Positions 45,141 through 54,464 are shown, counted from the stretch's first letter. The stretch is DNA of 64,000 nt from Diaphorobacter sp. HDW4B (GCF_011305535.1 NZ_CP049905.1:3091001-3155000); one strand, 5' to 3'. Translations and numbers: made by a program. Notes: a model not told the origin generated them from the sequence alone.

Positions 45141-45815
45141 TCACGCGTAGGTGATCCACTCGCGATGCGTGTCGGTATCGAGATGGTTCAAGGTGTTGAA
45201 GGTCTGCAGCATCAGTCGCTTGGGGCTGATGCTGAACTCCGTCACCGCGCTGTTGCGGATGCGCATGTTCAGCGCAATTATCATTTCGGCGGGCGTGGAA
45301 AGCACCTCGCCCATGGCAGTGGCAATCGGGCCGCCGCTCGACACCAGCAGCACGTTGTGACCCGCATGGCGCTCGCGCACCTGTTCGAGCACGCTGCGCA
45401 CGCCGCCTGAAAACTCGTCCCAGCTTGGCATGCCTTGCGGCGTGATGGTGCCGTTCATCCACTGTGCGAGCGCGTCGCACAGCAGGCGAAAATGCTGCTT
45501 GTAGAGTTCGGGCGTGTGCACTTCGGGACGCGGTCCGGGGCGGACCGCAGCGATCAGCGCATGGCTGTCATATTCGTTGAGTGCAGGCGTGACGAGCGGC
45601 TCGCAATCATCCATCTGCAGACCCTTGCAGATGCCTTCCAAAGTCTGCGCATGGCGATGGAGCGAGCCGCGAATCACGGCGTCGAATTGCATGCCGCGCT
45701 CGCGCCAGTATTCACCCAAGCGCACTGCCTGCTCGAAGCCGCGTTCGCTCAACTGATCGTAGTTTTCCGCGCCAAACGAAGCCTGTCCGTGGCGCACAAG
45801 ATATAGCGTTCCCAT
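45141..45815 (-). CDS. Histidine phosphatase superfamily protein with altered second His motif
   Basis: 224 residues. The catalytic RHG is at 8-10 (LYLVRHGQAS), and RGSLHRHAQT and the acid region follow. The usual second histidine (V-x-H-G-G) appears as VSSGGPI, with Ser in place of His. Such SGG variants occur in a branch of the family; activity on phosphoesters is uncertain. It converges with the thioesterase gene and lies beside a reductase gene on the same strand. Confidence 0.85.
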   Translation of the reverse strand: MGTLYLVRHGQASFGAENYDQLSERGFEQAVRLGEYWRERGMQFDAVIRGSLHRHAQTLEGICKGLQMDDCEPLVTPALNEYDSHALIAAVRPGPRPEVHTPELYKQHFRLLCDALAQWMNGTITPQGMPSWDEFSGGVRSVLEQVRERHAGHNVLLVSSGGPIATAMGEVLSTPAEMIIALNMRIRNSAVTEFSISPKRLMLQTFNTLNHLDTDTHREWITYA

Positions 45816-45871
45816 GCGGCGGATTGTGTGCGTTTGGCGCTGTGCGTGCTGTCGCTGCGGGGACTCACGGA

Positions 45872-47005
45872 TCAGGCCAATTTTCGACGTGCGATCTCTG
45901 CGGAAGGCAACAGACCACGTTCCTGCAATTGCCCGAACCATTTGCGGAACATGTCCTCGGTATCGATGCAGCCGTTGAAGCCCGCTTGCCGAATCTTCAC
46001 CGAACTCATGATCACGGGCGGCAGCGGGCCGGTCTTGCCGTGGTTCATTTGAAAGTCGGCATAGACCGCTCCCTGACCGATGAAGGCTTGCAGGTCGCGT
46101 GGCGCTTTGAGCCGGTATTTGTCGACGATGCGCTCCCATGCCTGCTGCTCGTTGGGTACGGTGGCACCCAGTGATTCCGGCTCCGGCTCGCCCACTTCCA
46201 TCCCCAGCGCATCGGCGATTGCGGGCCAGACGTTCTGCCAGGTGAACACGTCGCCGTTGTCGAGATTGAAGGTTTCGTTGCGCGCGTTGGGTGAGATGGC
46301 AGCCCATGCGCAGGCCTGTGCGATCAGGTCTGCGTCGATGGCCTGATTCACGCGCTCCGGGCCGCCCGGATAGGCGAGCGGCAGGCCGCGCTCATGCCTG
46401 AGCCATGCGTGGACGCCGATGGCGGGAATCGGATTCATGTTGCTGCCCATGGCATCGCCGAAGACGATGCGCGGGCGGAAGATGCTGAAGTGCCAGCGAG
46501 CGGATTTCGCCTGCCGCTCGCGCAGAAAATCTTCCTGCAGCCAGTAGAAGTTTTCGTGGTCGTCGCGTGGCCAACGTTCGCGTGCGGGCACAGCAATCCG
46601 GGGGTGGATATGCACGCCGTAAGCCTTGCCGCCCTGCATGATGCTCACATGCGCAAGCGGGCTGCCCGCGCGGTCCAGCGGCTCGACCACGTTGCGCAGC
46701 ATGTCGAGGTTGATGCGCATCTGATTCTGATCGCGCCAGCCGCCGACGAGGCCACCGGGCTGCTCGTACACCGCCGCGTAGACCACATGCGTGATGTCGT
46801 CGCGATGCCCGAGTGCGGTCTCGCAAGCTGCGCGATCCTGCAGGTCGAGCTGCAGCGATTGCGCGCCGTCCGGCAGATCCAACTTGCGGCGCGCCACGCC
46901 GATCACGTTCCAGTCGGGCAGGGCGGCGAAGTGCCGCAGACAGGCCTGCCCGACCACGCCGGTCGCGCCCACGACGAGCGCGGTTTTCTTGGTTCCGTTG
47001 CTCAT
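45872..47005 (-). CDS. PRISE/VEP1-like SDR reductase
   Basis: 377 residues, extended SDR. The NAD(P) motif GATGVVGQA is near 13-21 with basic ARRKLD for phosphate contact. NFYWLQEDFL near 158-167 matches the NFYY-x-x-ED motif of progesterone 5-beta-reductase/iridoid synthase-like enzymes, which reduce activated enones. YGVHIHPRI and SIFRPRIVFGDAMGSNMNPIPAIG (in parts) are typical. It likely reduces an enone-type intermediate. The next leftward gene lies 56 bases on; the ABC binding protein gene lies 12 bases upstream, so they may share a transcript. Confidence 0.85.
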   Translation of the reverse strand: MSNGTKKTALVVGATGVVGQACLRHFAALPDWNVIGVARRKLDLPDGAQSLQLDLQDRAACETALGHRDDITHVVYAAVYEQPGGLVGGWRDQNQMRINLDMLRNVVEPLDRAGSPLAHVSIMQGGKAYGVHIHPRIAVPARERWPRDDHENFYWLQEDFLRERQAKSARWHFSIFRPRIVFGDAMGSNMNPIPAIGVHAWLRHERGLPLAYPGGPERVNQAIDADLIAQACAWAAISPNARNETFNLDNGDVFTWQNVWPAIADALGMEVGEPEPESLGATVPNEQQAWERIVDKYRLKAPRDLQAFIGQGAVYADFQMNHGKTGPLPPVIMSSVKIRQAGFNGCIDTEDMFRKWFGQLQERGLLPSAEIARRKLA

Positions 47006-47017
47006 GTCTTCAGTTCT

Positions 47018-48265
47018 TCACTTCTTCACCAACGGGCACTTCGATTGCGACAGCGGCAAAAAGGCCTTGTCGCCCGGAACGGTGGCCATGAGCTTGAAGT
47101 AGTCCCATGGGTACTTGGATTCGCTTTGCGACTTCACCTGGAACAAGTACATGTCGTGCACCATGCGGCCGTCTTCGCGGATGCGGCCGTTCTTGGCGAA
47201 GAAGTCGTTGATCGGCGTGGACTTCATCTGCGCCATCACCTTGGCGGTGTCGTCGGTCTTGGCGGCCTGCACGGCTTTGAGGTAGTGCATGGTGGACGAG
47301 TACGCACCCGCCTGGCTCATGTTGGGCATCTTCTTCATCTTGGCGAAATAGCGCTTGGAAAACGCGCGCGTTTCGTCGTTCATGTCCCAGTAGAAACCTT
47401 CGGTCAGCATCAGGCCCGAAGCGGTCTTGAGGCCGAGCGCGTGCACGTCGGTGATGTACATGAGCAGACCCGCGAGCGTCTGCTTGCTGTTCGGGCCGAT
47501 CAGCCCGAATTCGCGTGCGGCCTTCACGGAATTCACCGTGTCCGCGCCCGCATTCGCCAAGCCGATGATCTGCGCCTTGCTCTGCTGCGCGGTCATCATG
47601 AACGAGGCGAAATCGGTGGCCGCAATCGGGTGCTTGGCCGCGCCCAGCACCTTGCCGCCGTTGGCGTTGACGACCTTGCTTGCCTCTTCCTGCAGGCTGT
47701 TGCCGAAGGCGTAGTCGGCGGTCAGAAAGAACCAGTCCTTGCCGCCGCGCTGCGTGATCGCGCTGGCCGTCACGTTGGCGAGCGCGTAGGTGTCATACAC
47801 ATAGTGCACGGTGCTGGGCATGCACAGGTCGTTGGTCAGGCGGTCGATACCGGGGCCGTTGAAGACGATGACCTTGTTCTTCTGCTTGGCGACTTCGAGC
47901 ACCGCGAGCGCGGGTGCGGACACGGCCACATCCATGAGCGCATCGACCTTGCCGGTGTCGAACCATTCGCGCGCCTTGCTCGCTGCGATGTCGGCTTTGT
48001 TCTGGTGATCGGCGGTGACCAGTTCGATCTTCTTGCCCAACACCTTGCCGCCGAAATCGTCAATGGCCATCTGCACCGCCGTGACTGTGCCGGGACCGGT
48101 GATGTCGGCAAACGGCCCCGCCAGATCGGAGATCACACCGAGACGCACGACGTCGTCGGAGATCTGCGCGTCCTGCGCTTGCGCGAGTGCGGTGCCGCCG
48201 AGCAGCGCGGCGGCGCAAACCAGTTGGCATGCATGGCGGATGGAGGAATGGGTGGTGCGTTGCAT
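47018..48265 (-). CDS. ABC transporter substrate-binding protein (LivK-like)
   Basis: 415 residues. A signal peptide ends near GTALAQAQ (about 30). The type I periplasmic fold shows VVRLGVISDLAGPFADITGPG, KIELVTADHQNKADIAASKAREWF, and WFFLTADYAFGNSLQEEA (each in outline). Bindings in this branch include branched amino acids, amides and aromatic acids. No permease or ATPase is adjacent, so it depends on transporters elsewhere. AGGAGAC precedes the ATG. It is placed between a cyclase and a reductase, all leftward. Confidence 0.9.
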   Translation of the reverse strand: MQRTTHSSIRHACQLVCAAALLGGTALAQAQDAQISDDVVRLGVISDLAGPFADITGPGTVTAVQMAIDDFGGKVLGKKIELVTADHQNKADIAASKAREWFDTGKVDALMDVAVSAPALAVLEVAKQKNKVIVFNGPGIDRLTNDLCMPSTVHYVYDTYALANVTASAITQRGGKDWFFLTADYAFGNSLQEEASKVVNANGGKVLGAAKHPIAATDFASFMMTAQQSKAQIIGLANAGADTVNSVKAAREFGLIGPNSKQTLAGLLMYITDVHALGLKTASGLMLTEGFYWDMNDETRAFSKRYFAKMKKMPNMSQAGAYSSTMHYLKAVQAAKTDDTAKVMAQMKSTPINDFFAKNGRIREDGRMVHDMYLFQVKSQSESKYPWDYFKLMATVPGDKAFLPLSQSKCPLVKK

Positions 48266-48312
48266 GGTTTTGTCTCCTGATTTTTTGAAGTGAAATGGGA
48301 AAGCGATGTTCT

Positions 48313-49386
48313 TCAGATCGTCGCAATCGGCGTGACGGGCGAGCCGACTGCGCCGGGAAGCCGCAGCGGCGGCGCGGTCAGCAGCAATCGCGTGCGACCG
48401 AGTTCGTGCAGCTTGTCTGCGAGTTCCTTGAGATGCCAAAGCTCGCCCAGCGGAATGCCGAGCTTGAACAGGCAATGCTCGTGCAGCGGCAGCACGGCGT
48501 AGCGCGAACCATCGGTAGGTGCGTTGCGCGGCGGGTGGCGTTCGACCGCGTAGTTGTCCGCAATCAGCGCGGTGATGCCGCTGTCGGTGATCCACTGCAG
48601 CAGTCGCGGATCGCCGCCGTCGAGCGCCGCGCAACTGGCGTGCAGTATGTGCGGATCGGGGTTGCGGTTCATCGATAGAACGAGTTCCGCAAAGCCGGTG
48701 CGCAGCAGCACCATGTCGCCGGGCTCCACGCTCGCGCCTGTCACCTGCATCGCATGCATGAGCTGTTCGTAGCCGATGTCCTGAAAGTCCATGCCGAACA
48801 CGCGCGCAATGTCGATCAGCACTGCGCGGCCCTGCATGCCTTTGACGGCGAGGTTCTCGATGCCGAGGCGCTTCGCCACGCTTTCATCGGCAGGCCGACC
48901 GGCGCAGCACAGGGGTTGGTAGCGACCGCCGCGCGAAGGCAGTCCGTGATCGACGGGGCCGAGCACATGTTCATGGCCGCGAAAGCCGTTGTAGTAGGTG
49001 ATGCGTTCGGTGCCGTCGCCATCCGCATCGAACAGCGAGCCCACATGCGCGAACGAATCCCACTGCGTGGAGTACTGCAGCGACAGCAGCACCTGATCGT
49101 CGCTCACCACATCGGTCGCACCCGGGAAAAGGTGGCCGATGGGGTAGTTCAGATACTCGACATCGTCGCGTTTGGTGGGGCGAAGGCGGGGCGGATGGCG
49201 GCGCACGTTGAGCGCATTGCCGCCCGGAAAATCCAGCGGCAGCGACAGGCAGAAACTCAGGCCCTCGCGCACTTCGGCCACGCCCTTGCGGACCTGCTCT
49301 GGGCCGATCAGGTTGGTGCGGCCGAGTTGATCATCCGGCCCGAAATCGCCCCAGTTCGAACCTTCGGGGCGTTGCTTCCATCGCAT
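48313..49386 (-). CDS. Cyclase/kynurenine formamidase-like family protein
   Basis: 357 residues of the metal-dependent cyclase family. The usual HxGTHxD metal motif appears as STQWDSFAHVG near 115-125, and FRGHEHVLGPVDHG and LIADNYAVERHP follow. This longer group (about 320-360 residues) is commonly seen in aromatic-compound operons. AAGGAGA sits 9 bases before ATG 49386, so a 14-codon extension is rejected. Likely hydrolyses an amide, lactone or enol intermediate. Confidence 0.86.
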   Translation of the reverse strand: MRWKQRPEGSNWGDFGPDDQLGRTNLIGPEQVRKGVAEVREGLSFCLSLPLDFPGGNALNVRRHPPRLRPTKRDDVEYLNYPIGHLFPGATDVVSDDQVLLSLQYSTQWDSFAHVGSLFDADGDGTERITYYNGFRGHEHVLGPVDHGLPSRGGRYQPLCCAGRPADESVAKRLGIENLAVKGMQGRAVLIDIARVFGMDFQDIGYEQLMHAMQVTGASVEPGDMVLLRTGFAELVLSMNRNPDPHILHASCAALDGGDPRLLQWITDSGITALIADNYAVERHPPRNAPTDGSRYAVLPLHEHCLFKLGIPLGELWHLKELADKLHELGRTRLLLTAPPLRLPGAVGSPVTPIATI

Positions 49387-49608
49387 CGATCTGTCTCCTT
49401 CGCCGGTCTGCATCGGCGTTGGGTGCAATGGTGAAAGCGCGCGGCGGGTGCGTCAATCTTGTGCGGATAAGTTTTGACTGGCGAAACTACTCGCCGGGAA
49501 AACCCTTGTAGAACTCCCTGTGACTGTGCAGGTCGTCAACCGACATTCCGTTGGAATCGGCTCAAACGGCGATTCTCGTTTTGACTGGCAAAACAAAAAA
49601 TGCAGGCT

Positions 49609-50580
49609 TCAGGCCAGCACTTTGGAGAACACCGCCGCGTCCACATTGCCGCCCGAGAGCACGGCACCGACGACTTGGCCCTTGAGCTGTTCGCGCTCCT
49701 GCATCGCGGCGGCAAAGGCTGCAGCGCCCGCGCCTTCGGCCACGTTGTGCGTGTCTTCGAAGATCGCCTTCATCGCGGCGGCCACTTCGTCGTCGCTGAT
49801 CTGCACGACATGGTCGAGGTGCTGCATCAGCACGGACAGCGCCGTCGCATCGGCCACGCGCACCGCGAGGCCATCGGCGATCTGCGTGGTGACGGGCGCT
49901 TCGACCACGCGGCCTGCGGCGATGGAATCGGCATAGGTGGTGGCGTGCTTGCTCACCACGCCGACGATGCGCACGGGGTGCTTGAGCGCGAGCTTGGCGG
50001 CAATGGCTGAGCATGCGCCGGAGCCCAGGCCGATGGGAACGTAGGCCACATCCATGTTCGGCACGGCGCGGAAGAATTCCCACCACAGCGTGGAGACGCC
50101 GCGCAGCAGATCGGTGTGAAAGCTGGGCACCATCATGGCGCCGTTCTTCTCGGACAGCGCGATGGCATGTTCGCGTGCGGCCTGGAAATCGTCGCCGTGC
50201 TCGATCAGATTCGCGCCGAGCGCACGCATCGCCGCGTTCTTTTCGACCGAGTTGCCGTGCGGCACGACGATGGTGCAGGCGACGCCGTTCTTGCGCGCGG
50301 CCCAGGCAATGCTCTGGCCGTGATTGCCGCGCGTGGCGCTGATCACTTCGCGCGGAAGTTGGCCGCTGTTGGCAAGCTGCTCGAAGAAGGTGAGGCCGCC
50401 GCGAATCTTGAATGCGCCGACGGGATTGTGGTTCTCGTGCTTGAGCCAGCAATCGGTGCCCAGGCGCTCGGACAGCAGCGACCAGCGGTATTGCGGTGTG
50501 GCCTGGAACTCGTCGTGGACGACGCGCGCTGCGGCCTCGATGTCGGTCAGGGAGGGAAGCGAGTCGGTGACTGTGTTCAT
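49609..50580 (-). CDS. Threonine/serine dehydratase-like PLP enzyme
   Basis: 323 residues, fold type II. The PLP lysine is Lys58 in NPVGAFKIRGG and the phosphate loop is GLGSGACS near 179-186. SATRGNHGQSIAWAA matches the catabolic threonine dehydratase and serine racemase branch. It has no C-terminal ACT regulatory domain, so it should not be isoleucine feedback-controlled. It deaminates a hydroxyamino acid to a keto acid. It lies 4 bases from the VOC gene in a leftward run. Confidence 0.9.
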   Translation of the reverse strand: MNTVTDSLPSLTDIEAAARVVHDEFQATPQYRWSLLSERLGTDCWLKHENHNPVGAFKIRGGLTFFEQLANSGQLPREVISATRGNHGQSIAWAARKNGVACTIVVPHGNSVEKNAAMRALGANLIEHGDDFQAAREHAIALSEKNGAMMVPSFHTDLLRGVSTLWWEFFRAVPNMDVAYVPIGLGSGACSAIAAKLALKHPVRIVGVVSKHATTYADSIAAGRVVEAPVTTQIADGLAVRVADATALSVLMQHLDHVVQISDDEVAAAMKAIFEDTHNVAEGAGAAAFAAAMQEREQLKGQVVGAVLSGGNVDAAVFSKVLA

Positions 50581-50584
50581 GCGT

Positions 50585-51289
50585 TCAAGGATTCAGGGTG
50601 ACGGAGCCGCGCGCGGTGCTCAACGTGGCGCGGATGGCAGGAGTTTGGGTGGGAGCGATGGTGATGTGCGGCGCAGTCAGCGCGGCCACGTCGAGTGCCT
50701 GGCGCAGCAGGGCCGCGTCGGGATGCGCGAGCTCCAGGGATTGGAGTTGCACGCCGCAGTCGGGCAGGCTGGTGCAGGGGTGTTGCGCGCCCCATTCGAT
50801 GAGCGTGGGCAGGCAGCCGTCCATCAGACGCTGGCCGTCATCGCGCACGGTGATCTGCCATTTGAGCAGTCCGGTGGGCGTGGGGCGGCTGGCTTTGAGA
50901 ATGGTGCCGCGATCGATGCCGAGCTGCTGTTTCCATGCGGCATGCGTGTGCGCGAGGTGCTGCACGGAAACGGCCCAGTGGATGAGCTGTGGGCCGCTCT
51001 GCGCGATGTGCTTTTGCAGTGCCGCGTCATCCATGTCGAACCAGCGGCGCATGCTGGCATCGCGCGTGGGCTGCATGCCGGGATGGAGCGCGATGATTTC
51101 GAGATAGGCACGTGGAAACGCGGGGCTCGACACATTGATCAGGCGGTTGTGCGTGCCCATGAGCGGGTGCTCGCCGCCCGCGTTCGGCGTGATGCCGAGC
51201 GTCTGCTCGCACCACTGCACGCCAGCGTCGAGGCTGTCGGCCAAGACGACCAGATGGTCGAGCTGTGCGTTGGCTGGCGCGTTCATCAC
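50585..51289 (-). CDS. VOC (glyoxalase-like) family protein
   Basis: 234 residues. LDHLVVLADSLDAGVQWCEQTLGI near 10-33 (in outline) and the later HPLMGTHNRLINV and AYLEIIALHPG fit the glyoxalase-like domain 3 pattern. A metal-site His and Glu are visible (LDHL, YLEI). Function in this family is mostly unknown. Its ATG overlaps the stop of the PhzF gene, so the two are coupled. Confidence 0.83.
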   Translation of the reverse strand: MMNAPANAQLDHLVVLADSLDAGVQWCEQTLGITPNAGGEHPLMGTHNRLINVSSPAFPRAYLEIIALHPGMQPTRDASMRRWFDMDDAALQKHIAQSGPQLIHWAVSVQHLAHTHAAWKQQLGIDRGTILKASRPTPTGLLKWQITVRDDGQRLMDGCLPTLIEWGAQHPCTSLPDCGVQLQSLELAHPDAALLRQALDVAALTAPHITIAPTQTPAIRATLSTARGSVTLNP

Positions 51290-52206
51290 AGCGTGACCGT
51301 GCCGTCGATGCAGATGTGGCAGGCACCGCCCACCCAGATGCGGGATTCGGCATCTTGCGTGATGAGCACGCGGCCATCGCGGTCAATCGCCGTGCCTTGT
51401 GCGACGAGATAGGGCGCGCGCACATGGCCTTCTTCGATCAGCCATTGCGCGAGGCTGGCGTTGAAGCTGCCGGTGATCGGGTCTTCGACCGAGGTGGTGG
51501 TGGCGTTGAAGAACACGCGCACTTCCAGGTCGGGTGAGTTTTGTTCGGCAGAGCGATTGAACGCGCGCGCTTCGCGGCTGGCGCGGCCGATGAGGGCGGC
51601 GTTCTGTTGTGGGTACAACGCCGCAACGCCGACTTCGACGCCCATGGCATAGAGCTTCGATGTGTCGGGCGTCAGCTCCAGCAGGCGATCCGGATCGTGC
51701 GTGAGCAGCGCCCAGAACAGCGGGCCGTTGTTGAGCTTGGCGTGCGCGGCGACTTCGTTGCGTTGCAGGCCCAGCGCTTCGAGCACGGCTGCAAGTTCTT
51801 CTTCACTGCCCACGGTGCGTGTGGACGAAGGCGCGGCGAATGCCAGCGGCGCATCCTTGTTGCTGTGGTCGATGCGGATGTCCACCAAGCCTTTTTTGCT
51901 TTGTTGCACTACAACACCTTCGGTGCGCGGCCGTCCGCCTGTGTAAAGCCAAGCGTGGCAACTGCCGAGCGTCGGGTGGCCGGCAAAAGGCAGCTCGTTG
52001 CTGGGCGTGAAGATGCGCACCTGGTAGTCGGCTTCCGCGTTCGTGGGCGGCAGGAGGAAGGTGGTTTCCGAGAGATTCGTCCAGCGCGCGAAGTTCTGCA
52101 TTTCGGCGTCACTCATGCCCGCTGCATCGACAACCACCGCAAGCGGGTTGCCACGAAAGGGCGTGGGGGAGAACACATCGATCTGCAGAAAGCGGCGTTG
52201 GCGCAT
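51286..52206 (-). CDS. PhzF family isomerase/epimerase
   Basis: 306 residues. PhzF features: QIDVFSPTPFRGNPLAVV near 8-25, the catalytic Glu47 in TNLSETTFLLPP, FAGHPTLGSCHAW, and the C-terminal ITGSFNASLAQWL and VAQGTAIDRDGRV. PhzF isomerises trans-2,3-dihydro-3-hydroxyanthranilate in phenazine makers; most homologues, like this one without phz neighbours, act on unknown substrates. A 72-base purine-rich leader precedes it. Confidence 0.9.
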   Translation of the reverse strand: MRQRRFLQIDVFSPTPFRGNPLAVVVDAAGMSDAEMQNFARWTNLSETTFLLPPTNAEADYQVRIFTPSNELPFAGHPTLGSCHAWLYTGGRPRTEGVVVQQSKKGLVDIRIDHSNKDAPLAFAAPSSTRTVGSEEELAAVLEALGLQRNEVAAHAKLNNGPLFWALLTHDPDRLLELTPDTSKLYAMGVEVGVAALYPQQNAALIGRASREARAFNRSAEQNSPDLEVRVFFNATTTSVEDPITGSFNASLAQWLIEEGHVRAPYLVAQGTAIDRDGRVLITQDAESRIWVGGACHICIDGTVTL

Positions 52207-52278
52207 GGAAGTCTCGGTGAAGTGAAAAAGGAAAAGAGAGAACGAAAAAGCGAAGAACGAAAAGCGGAAAACGAAGAA

Positions 52279-52899
52279 TCAGGAAAGAGTCTGGTCGAGC
52301 ACGCCGCGCGCGCCAGTGCGTTCGCACAGCGACTGGAACCAGCGCTCGATGTTGGGCAGCGAAGGGTGCTGCATCGGCAGACCGAACCAGCGGTGGATTT
52401 CACAACCCACGGGAATGTCGGCCATGCTGAATTGCTCGCCCGTCATGAAGGCATGCTTGCCGAGGTGCGCTTCGAGCGTCGCCAGCAGCGGCACGGTGGC
52501 GCTGACCGAATGCGCGATGCGTGCCTCGTCGCGCTCGGCGGCGGGTGTGCGTATCAGTTGGACGAAGGCGTCGCGGCCTGCGGGGTTGAAGGTGGTCTGC
52601 TGCCAGTCCATCCACTGCTCGGCGATGAAGCGCGCCTGCAGGTCGTCCGGATAAAGGCCGCCATGGGCGTAGCGGGCGCAGAGGTAGCGCACGATGACGT
52701 TGGATTCCCAGAGTCGATAACCGTCGTCTTCGATCAGCGGGACCAAGCCGTTCGGGTTGTGGCCGAGGTATTCGGCCTCGCGGACCAGGCCGAACTGGCC
52801 GCCTGCATCGGTGCGCTGCACAGTCAGGTCCAGCTCCTGCGCTGTCCAGATCACCTTGCGAACGTTGATCGAAGAAGTTCGTCCCCAGAGTCTCAGCAT
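52279..52899 (-). CDS. Glutathione S-transferase family protein
   Basis: 206 residues. The thioredoxin-like N domain has LRLWGRTSSINVRKVIWTAQEL and the cis-Pro/GSH motif NGLVPLIEDDGYRLWESNVIVRYL (in outlines). The helical C domain has EQWMDWQQTTFNP and GEQFSMADIPVGCEIHRW. The GSH-activating residue is probably Ser10 (S-x-N-V-R-K). Likely a detoxification or thiol-transfer enzyme. The nearby hairpin repeat sits upstream of its start. Confidence 0.9.
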   Translation of the reverse strand: MLRLWGRTSSINVRKVIWTAQELDLTVQRTDAGGQFGLVREAEYLGHNPNGLVPLIEDDGYRLWESNVIVRYLCARYAHGGLYPDDLQARFIAEQWMDWQQTTFNPAGRDAFVQLIRTPAAERDEARIAHSVSATVPLLATLEAHLGKHAFMTGEQFSMADIPVGCEIHRWFGLPMQHPSLPNIERWFQSLCERTGARGVLDQTLS

Positions 52900-52930
52900 G
52901 GTGCTTCCTTTTGGCTTTGTCCGCTACTCG

Positions 52931-53047
52931 GTTTGAGGCGCCAATACAGCCCTTCATGCGTTGTTGCGAAGCCTTGCCGTATGAACATACTGTCTGCGGC
53001 TTCGACGCCTAGCCTGAAGGGCTGTCTTGGCGTTGTGGTGGCAGTTC
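52931..53047. repeat. Dispersed hairpin repeat, copy 2
   Basis: Near-identical to 3861-3976. Outer arms GCCAATACAGCCCTTCA and TGAAGGGCTGTCTTGGC pair with one mismatch. Compared with copy 1, the outer G-C pair has become C-G on both arms at once, and the inner hairpin is GTATG-AA-CATAC instead of GTAT-AGGA-ATAC. The copy lies between the GST gene's start and the end of the aminotransferase gene. Confidence 0.75.
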
Positions 53048-53090
53048 AAAGCCCGTTCACGCTGCACAGGCTGCGTGTTCGGGATTTGCT

Positions 53091-54281
53091 TTACGCCTTG
53101 GCTGCCAGTTCTTCCTTGATGGTGGCGGCCAGTGCTGCGATGGCGGTGTTGATCTGTTCAACGGATGCGGTCACGAAGGACAGGCGCATGGTGCGCAGGT
53201 CGGCGTTGTCGGCGTAGAAGGCGGCACCGGGCACGAAGGCGACGTTGCGGTCCACGGCCTTGGGCAGGAGCTTGGCGGTGTCAATGCCTTCGGGCAGGCG
53301 CAGCCACAGGAACATGCCGCCGGCGGGTCGGTTCCACTTCACGTCGAGGCCGGCCATTTCGCGTTCGAGCGCGGCGACCATGGCTTCGCATTGCTCTTTG
53401 TAGAGCTTGCGGATCTTGGGCACATGCTTGTCGAGGAAGCCGCCCTTCATCACTTCGGCAACGAGGCGCTGGTTGAAGCTCGGGGTGTGCAGGTCGGCGG
53501 CTTGCTTGGCTTGCAGCAGCTTGGGGTAGATGTGCTTGGGGGCGACCACAAAGCCCAGACGCAGGCCGGGTGCGAGCACCTTGGAGAACGAACCCATGTA
53601 GATGCTGCCTTCGGGATTGCGGGCGGTGAGCTGCTTGGGTGGCTCGACGTCGAACCACAGATCGCCGTAAGGGTTGTCTTCCACCAGCGGAATGCCCAGC
53701 TCCTGCGCCTTGGCGACCAGTGCCGCGCGGCGTGCTTCGGTCATGGTGCGGCCGGTGGGGTTCTGGAAGTTGGGCAGCAGGTACATGAAGCGCGCCTTGT
53801 CGGCACCCGTGCCTGCCTTGGCGGCGAAGTCTTCGACGATGGGGCCTTCGTCATCGCTGGCGACGGACACCACGTTCGGCTCCATCGGCGTGAACGCCTG
53901 CAGCGCGCCGAGGTAGGTGGGCGTTTCGACGAGGATGCGGCTGCCCGCGTCGATCATGATCTTGCCGATCAGGTCGAGCGCCTGTTGCGAGCCGGTGGTG
54001 ATCAGGATCTGGTCGGGGCTCACGTCCCAGGGCAGGAAGTCGGCGATCGCCTGACGCAGCGGGATGTAGCCTTCGCTGGCGGCGTATTGCAGGGCCGAGG
54101 CACCGTCGTTGTTCAGGATGGCGGCGGCGGCTTCGGCGAATTCGCTGATCGGGAAAGTCTTGGGCGAGGGCAGGCCACCCGCGAGGCTGATGATGCCGGG
54201 CTTCTCGGTCACTTTGAGAATTTCACGGATCACCGAGGGGTTCATTTTTTCGGCGCGAGCGGCCAGAGTCCATTGAGTCAT
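53091..54281 (-). CDS. PLP-dependent aminotransferase (2-aminoadipate/kynurenine aminotransferase-like)
   Basis: 396 residues, fold type I class I/II. GIISLAGGLPSPKTFP near 35-50 and ALQYAASEGYIPLRQAIADFL mark the LysN/multi-substrate aminotransferase branch. The PLP lysine lies in MGSFSKVLAPGLRLGF near 235, with NPTGRTM upstream. It would transaminate 2-aminoadipate, aromatic or branched amino acids. ATG 54281 is preferred to an upstream in-frame ATG at 54299. It neighbours a LysE exporter and a MocR regulator, hinting at amino acid homeostasis. Confidence 0.88.
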   Translation of the reverse strand: MTQWTLAARAEKMNPSVIREILKVTEKPGIISLAGGLPSPKTFPISEFAEAAAAILNNDGASALQYAASEGYIPLRQAIADFLPWDVSPDQILITTGSQQALDLIGKIMIDAGSRILVETPTYLGALQAFTPMEPNVVSVASDDEGPIVEDFAAKAGTGADKARFMYLLPNFQNPTGRTMTEARRAALVAKAQELGIPLVEDNPYGDLWFDVEPPKQLTARNPEGSIYMGSFSKVLAPGLRLGFVVAPKHIYPKLLQAKQAADLHTPSFNQRLVAEVMKGGFLDKHVPKIRKLYKEQCEAMVAALEREMAGLDVKWNRPAGGMFLWLRLPEGIDTAKLLPKAVDRNVAFVPGAAFYADNADLRTMRLSFVTASVEQINTAIAALAATIKEELAAKA

Positions 54282-54464
54282 GTTGCTTGCTTCTTGCATT
54301 GGCAGCCGTGGCGTGCTGCGCGCGGCTGTGGTGGGAATGGTGGAAGGAATGAAAACCGTGCCGTTGTCGTCTTCGTTGTGGTCAAGCGGCGTGGGCGTTA
54401 TTTTCGCTGCGGATCGCGATTGTGGCGACGAGTGCAGTCTTTTTGTGGGGTTGATAAGCGATGT

